Source: Verpa conica (lineage: Eukaryota > Ascomycota > Pezizomycetes > Pezizales > Morchellaceae). Taken from it: a stretch of 64,000 nucleotides of DNA. The stretch lies in the NCBI GenBank assembly GCA_033030425.1, contig JAUFSD010000024.1, positions 806,001 through 870,000 on the forward strand, read 5' to 3'. Every line of letters starts with the position of its first letter. The first letter of the stretch is position 1. The position numbers were made by a program, and so were the translations under genes. Below the pieces are notes generated by a model. That model was given only the letters and a program-made list of their open reading frames with translations. It was not told the origin of the DNA and searched no databases. This document shows, piece after piece, positions 61,315 to 64,000 of this stretch.

Positions 61315-61336
61315 CTGTGCTGTGCTGTGCTGTGCT
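61315..61336 (+). repeat. CTGTG pentanucleotide repeat
   Basis: Four to five consecutive CTGTG units, followed by CTGGCTGG. Short and probably unstable; no function is evident. Confidence 0.8.
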
Positions 61337-61561
61337 GGCTGGCTCTCAGCCGCCCTCTCCCCACTGGGTAGAGAGTAGATACGCGCTCACTATGAACCCC
61401 GGTTTCCCGATCTCGAGGAGGAATGGTATTGGGTATTGTACCTACCATTTGCATCACTGCAGGTACAAAACTCACAGAGTTACTCCAATGGCGGGCTGGT
61501 GGGTGAGGGGGGAGACAAAGTCACATCACATCGCATCACAGACCTCATGCATGCAGTCTTT

Positions 61562-61581
61562 GAGAGAGAGAGAGAGAGAGA
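61562..61581 (+). repeat. GA dinucleotide microsatellite
   Basis: Ten GA units followed by a longer purine-rich stretch (to about 61645) with GGGAGA and CAGAGG units. Confidence 0.85.
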
Positions 61582-61754
61582 CCGTGATATGGGGGAAGAA
61601 GATGGAGGGAGACAGAGAGGCAGAGGCAGAGACAGAGGAGAAACTGAGACTTACTGACTGAGACTGCGAGTGGCCGCTTATTCTCCTCTCTCTTTTCTCT
61701 CGATCTCCCCACTCCCCACTCTTCCCCCCCAGTTCCGTATTCTTTTCTTCCTCA

Positions 61755-61781
61755 CTGGATTCGCTGGATTCGTTGGATTCT
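61755..61781 (+). repeat. Nine-base tandem repeat, three copies
   Basis: CTGGATTCG, CTGGATTCG and TTGGATTCT follow one another directly. Confidence 0.85.
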
Positions 61782-61880
61782 CACTTTTATTTTTTATTTT
61801 TGATTGCAAAGACAAGGTTGTTGGCATTCTGACAGCTGCCCGTATATTCTCTGCAGCTTGGTGTGGCACAGAGTTGGTAA

Positions 61881-61913
61881 TCTTTTCCCTTTTCCCTTTC
61901 CCTTTCCCTTCCC
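61881..61913 (+). repeat. CCCTTT-type pyrimidine tract
   Basis: Repeats of TTTCCC with variable T and C numbers. It is superficially telomere-like but irregular and internal. Confidence 0.75.
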
Positions 61914-62221
61914 CCCTGGGGCGGTCATTTCATTATTCCTCCCCCCCCTAGTCCCCTCCCCTCCCCTTCTCCATACAACTCTCTCACAATCAATCTCTCA
62001 GCTGCTGCTACTGTCTAGCAAGCATCCTTTCGTTGACCTCATTTGTTCTATCACCATTCATTTCGTTACTAGGGAAGGGGGGTTCTACTTTTTAATTACA
62101 TCCAATTTGGCGGTTTATTCTAATTATACCCACTCCTACTACATTCGGATCCACTCTTTATTTTATTTTATTTTTATTTTTTATTATTTCACTTTTTACT
62201 TTTCCCTTTCATCTTCCCACC

Positions 62222-64000
62222 ATGAACTCCTACTCGGACAGCATAGAAATGCGTTATCCAGCACCCCGCCAACGTTCCCTCTCTTCACTCCGGGCGCCCT
62301 CCATCCTCCCAGACATCTCCGAGCACTCCCCATCACGGACACCCTCTCCTCTCATCTCACCACAACAATTTCAGCAGCAGCAGCAACGGCGACCCACCAC
62401 CCACGTCCGTAGTGTCTCTGTCGCCTCTTTCCTCTCGGACGGTACCATCGAGATTGAAGGCTTCGGCTTCGACAACATTTCCGATATTGGTGATGACGCC
62501 AGTATATTCGGCGGAGAGTCTGTGTATGCAGATAGTGTATTCGACGGGGAGGATGGGAGCACCACTCCCCAGCGTGCACATAATAGTAGCACCAAGGACT
62601 TATCATGGCGTGCAGAGAGGATTCTAGCGAATGCGAAAAAGAAGTTGGATTTGTGTGGGCAGAATATATCACGTGCCAGGTCCTCGTTGATATTGTCACC
62701 GTCGACGACACCGACAAGTTTTCATGAGCAATTAGATGGGGTGAAGGCTATGCCTGTGTTGAACCCTAATCGATTTCGTATAAGGGATGGTAGTAGTGGG
62801 GTTGGCGGTAGTAGCGGTGCTTCAGTGCACATGAGGACTAGTAGCGAAAGTGCAGTTCTTAGCTCGAGGAAGGGGAGTAGAACAGGTGTGGAGGGGTTGG
62901 GGTTGGGCACTATAGAGGATGTGGATGAGCGTCCGCAGAGTGACCAGTCTACGGGCCCCTCAAAAAGTACACAGCAGATGCGGGCGCTGCGGGATCAGAT
63001 GAAGGATCTGAGGGGGAAGATTACATCGCTGCAGGAGCAGGCGAAGTCGGATTCAATGAGGCGTGCATCTGTGTCTTCTTTACGGTCTACTCCAACTCCG
63101 TATGAGACGCATCCGGCACCGACATTGGACGAAATCAAATATGGTGATGAGTCCCCTACTGGCTCTGCAGAGATGTGGGAAAATGCCGAGGAGATCCCAG
63201 ACGATTATTCATCAACCCGCTCAGGCACCCCTCGTGCATTCCGTCGGTCAGCCTCACCGTTTGAAGGGCGGCATGAAGATCGCGAAGATGCATTCTCTTA
63301 CGATGCTCTGTTCTACGGTAACGGGATCTATGCTCCTTCTCCAAATGGCGGTAAACGCCGTCCGATATCCTATAGTAGTGATGGAACGGAATCTACAGCT
63401 ACCGTACTCGAACCACCCCGAATTACAGCTGTCAGAGCTGCAATGCGGCGGGATAGCTTCGGGAGTATCGAGTCCTTTGCAACTGCAGCAGAAGATAGAT
63501 CTTCATCCTCGGAATCACTAAGACAGCCTGGTGGGCTTCATCCCACCCCACCGCTCAACACACCCGCAGAGTGGCTCACCCCCAATGCCAACTCTTCACC
63601 CCGCGACGATGGCTACCATTCAGCACCTCATACACCCCGTAGCCCATATCACAAGGACTCATCCTCTTCACTATCTTCCTCAACCGGAACACACCCGCCG
63701 AAGAAAGCAACACAGCAAAAACTATATCCAATCCACCCTACAACAACCTATGAGGCCCCAACTTCCATCGATGCCGTCGTGTCTGCAATCACCTCCTCTA
63801 CCGCTAACTCCGCGGCGGTGGTAAAGAAGCTCCACCGCAAATCTGTAATCTCGATTGGAAATGACTCACGCAACTCATTACTCTTAAGTGGGGACGGTGA
63901 GATCCAGCTACAGCTATCAAGTAGTGATCGGGAATTGATTGAGAGTATGATTGAGGGATTGGGAGAGGCGTGTTGTAGCATGGAGATGGAGCAGAACCAG
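62222..64000 (+). CDS. Large Ser-rich protein, runs off the window end (partial)
   Basis: From ATG 62222 the frame stays open for 593 codons to the last base, with no stop, so the gene is cut by the window. Start MNSYSDSIEMRYPAPRQRSL. The N-terminus is Ser/Pro rich with SPSRTPSPLIS-type phosphorylation motifs and a Gln run (CAG codons, about 62372). A conserved-looking acidic/aromatic block follows (SVASFLSDGTIEIEGFGFDN), then DLSWRAERILANAKKKL. A coiled-coil segment lies at about residues 257-282 (MRALRDQMKDLRGKITSLQE) and is followed by SMRRASVSSLRSTPTP. The rest is disordered Ser/Thr/Pro until a more regular helical part near the end (DRELIESMIEGLGEAC). Such proteins in filamentous fungi are often uncharacterised; I do not assign a function. 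Multiple SP/TP sites suggest regulation by proline-directed kinases (inference). Confidence 0.85.
   Translation, partial: MNSYSDSIEMRYPAPRQRSLSSLRAPSILPDISEHSPSRTPSPLISPQQFQQQQQRRPTTHVRSVSVASFLSDGTIEIEGFGFDNISDIGDDASIFGGESVYADSVFDGEDGSTTPQRAHNSSTKDLSWRAERILANAKKKLDLCGQNISRARSSLILSPSTTPTSFHEQLDGVKAMPVLNPNRFRIRDGSSGVGGSSGASVHMRTSSESAVLSSRKGSRTGVEGLGLGTIEDVDERPQSDQSTGPSKSTQQMRALRDQMKDLRGKITSLQEQAKSDSMRRASVSSLRSTPTPYETHPAPTLDEIKYGDESPTGSAEMWENAEEIPDDYSSTRSGTPRAFRRSASPFEGRHEDREDAFSYDALFYGNGIYAPSPNGGKRRPISYSSDGTESTATVLEPPRITAVRAAMRRDSFGSIESFATAAEDRSSSSESLRQPGGLHPTPPLNTPAEWLTPNANSSPRDDGYHSAPHTPRSPYHKDSSSSLSSSTGTHPPKKATQQKLYPIHPTTTYEAPTSIDAVVSAITSSTANSAAVVKKLHRKSVISIGNDSRNSLLLSGDGEIQLQLSSSDRELIESMIEGLGEACCSMEMEQNQ

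Larger units (their letters stand above)
60647..62221. other. Intergenic region rich in simple repeats
   Basis: About 1.6 kb between two plus-strand genes. It contains several short tandem repeats: CTGTG units at 61315-61336, a GA run at 61562-61581, CTGGATTCG units at 61755-61781 and a CCCTTT-type pyrimidine run at 61881-61913. The last 350 bases are C/T and T/A rich, a likely leader and promoter of the gene at 62222. No coding frame is credible. Confidence 0.55.

Noticed and set aside
61881..61913. Telomere-like CCCTTT repeats
   Set aside because: Irregular T and C counts, interstitial location, and unlike the usual ascomycete TTAGGG/CCCTAA unit.

Overview
This window looks like nuclear DNA of a filamentous ascomycete fungus (Pezizomycotina). 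The evidence is: many spliceosomal introns, mostly 45 to 80 bases, with GTANGT-type donors and CTAAC/CTGAC-like branch points; a fungal gene repertoire (SFT2, ACL4, GIR2, MIX23/Cid2, a UPF0643-like protein, a zincless-finger FPG, a LARP1-type La protein); and a single isolated tRNA-Trp. Several genes are intron rich (adenosylhomocysteinase has eight introns) and gene-dense islands alternate with long AT-rich stretches without genes. That suits an early-diverging Pezizomycotina lineage such as Pezizomycetes, but this lineage guess is inference only.

Layout. 1-6.5 kb: AT-rich, no supportable gene. 6.6-8.6 kb: bHLH transcription factor (-). 11-12.1 kb: SFT2, five exons (+). 17.5-21.1 kb: LARP1-like RNA-binding protein with La and DM15 regions (+). 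22.8 kb: a foldback hairpin. 23.8-26.0 kb: F-box protein (+). 27.2-29.2 kb: divergent carnitine acyltransferase (+), convergent with a class I sirtuin (-, 29.6-31.4 kb). 34.4-35.8 kb: secreted/transmembrane repeat protein (+), convergent with a 1432-residue VPS9-ankyrin-PX protein (-, 36.9-41.5 kb). 42.7-44.6 kb: S-adenosylhomocysteinase with a 9-base exon (-). 45.1-46.0 kb: UPF0643-like protein (-). 47.2-48.3 kb: 17-base tandem array and an unrecognised multi-exon gene (+). 48.7-49.3 kb MIX23 (-) and 49.6-51.1 kb FPG DNA glycosylase (+): divergent pair. 51.1-53.9 kb: AT-rich, gene poor. 53.9 kb: tRNA-Trp. 54.6-55.9 kb ACL4 (-) and 56.1-57.0 kb GIR2 (+): divergent pair over about 214 bases. 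57.1-57.6 kb: small conserved-looking protein (-). 59.4-60.6 kb: probable mitochondrial protein (+). 62.2 kb to the window end: a long open coding region that leaves the window (+).

The genes are mostly housekeeping: vesicle traffic (SFT2, VPS9-ANK-PX), translation and ribosome assembly (LARP1, ACL4, GIR2, tRNA-Trp), methyl-cycle and acetyl metabolism (adenosylhomocysteinase, carnitine acyltransferase, sirtuin), and DNA repair (FPG). I see no biosynthetic cluster, CRISPR array, intact transposon or virus. The less ordinary material is gene architecture (very small exons, expanded loops and inserts, near-identical coding repeats), a foldback element, and unrecognised reading frames in the AT-rich areas. 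All exon joins were inferred by hand from splice signals and reading-frame continuity. The summed exon lengths of every spliced model are divisible by three, but no transcript evidence was available.
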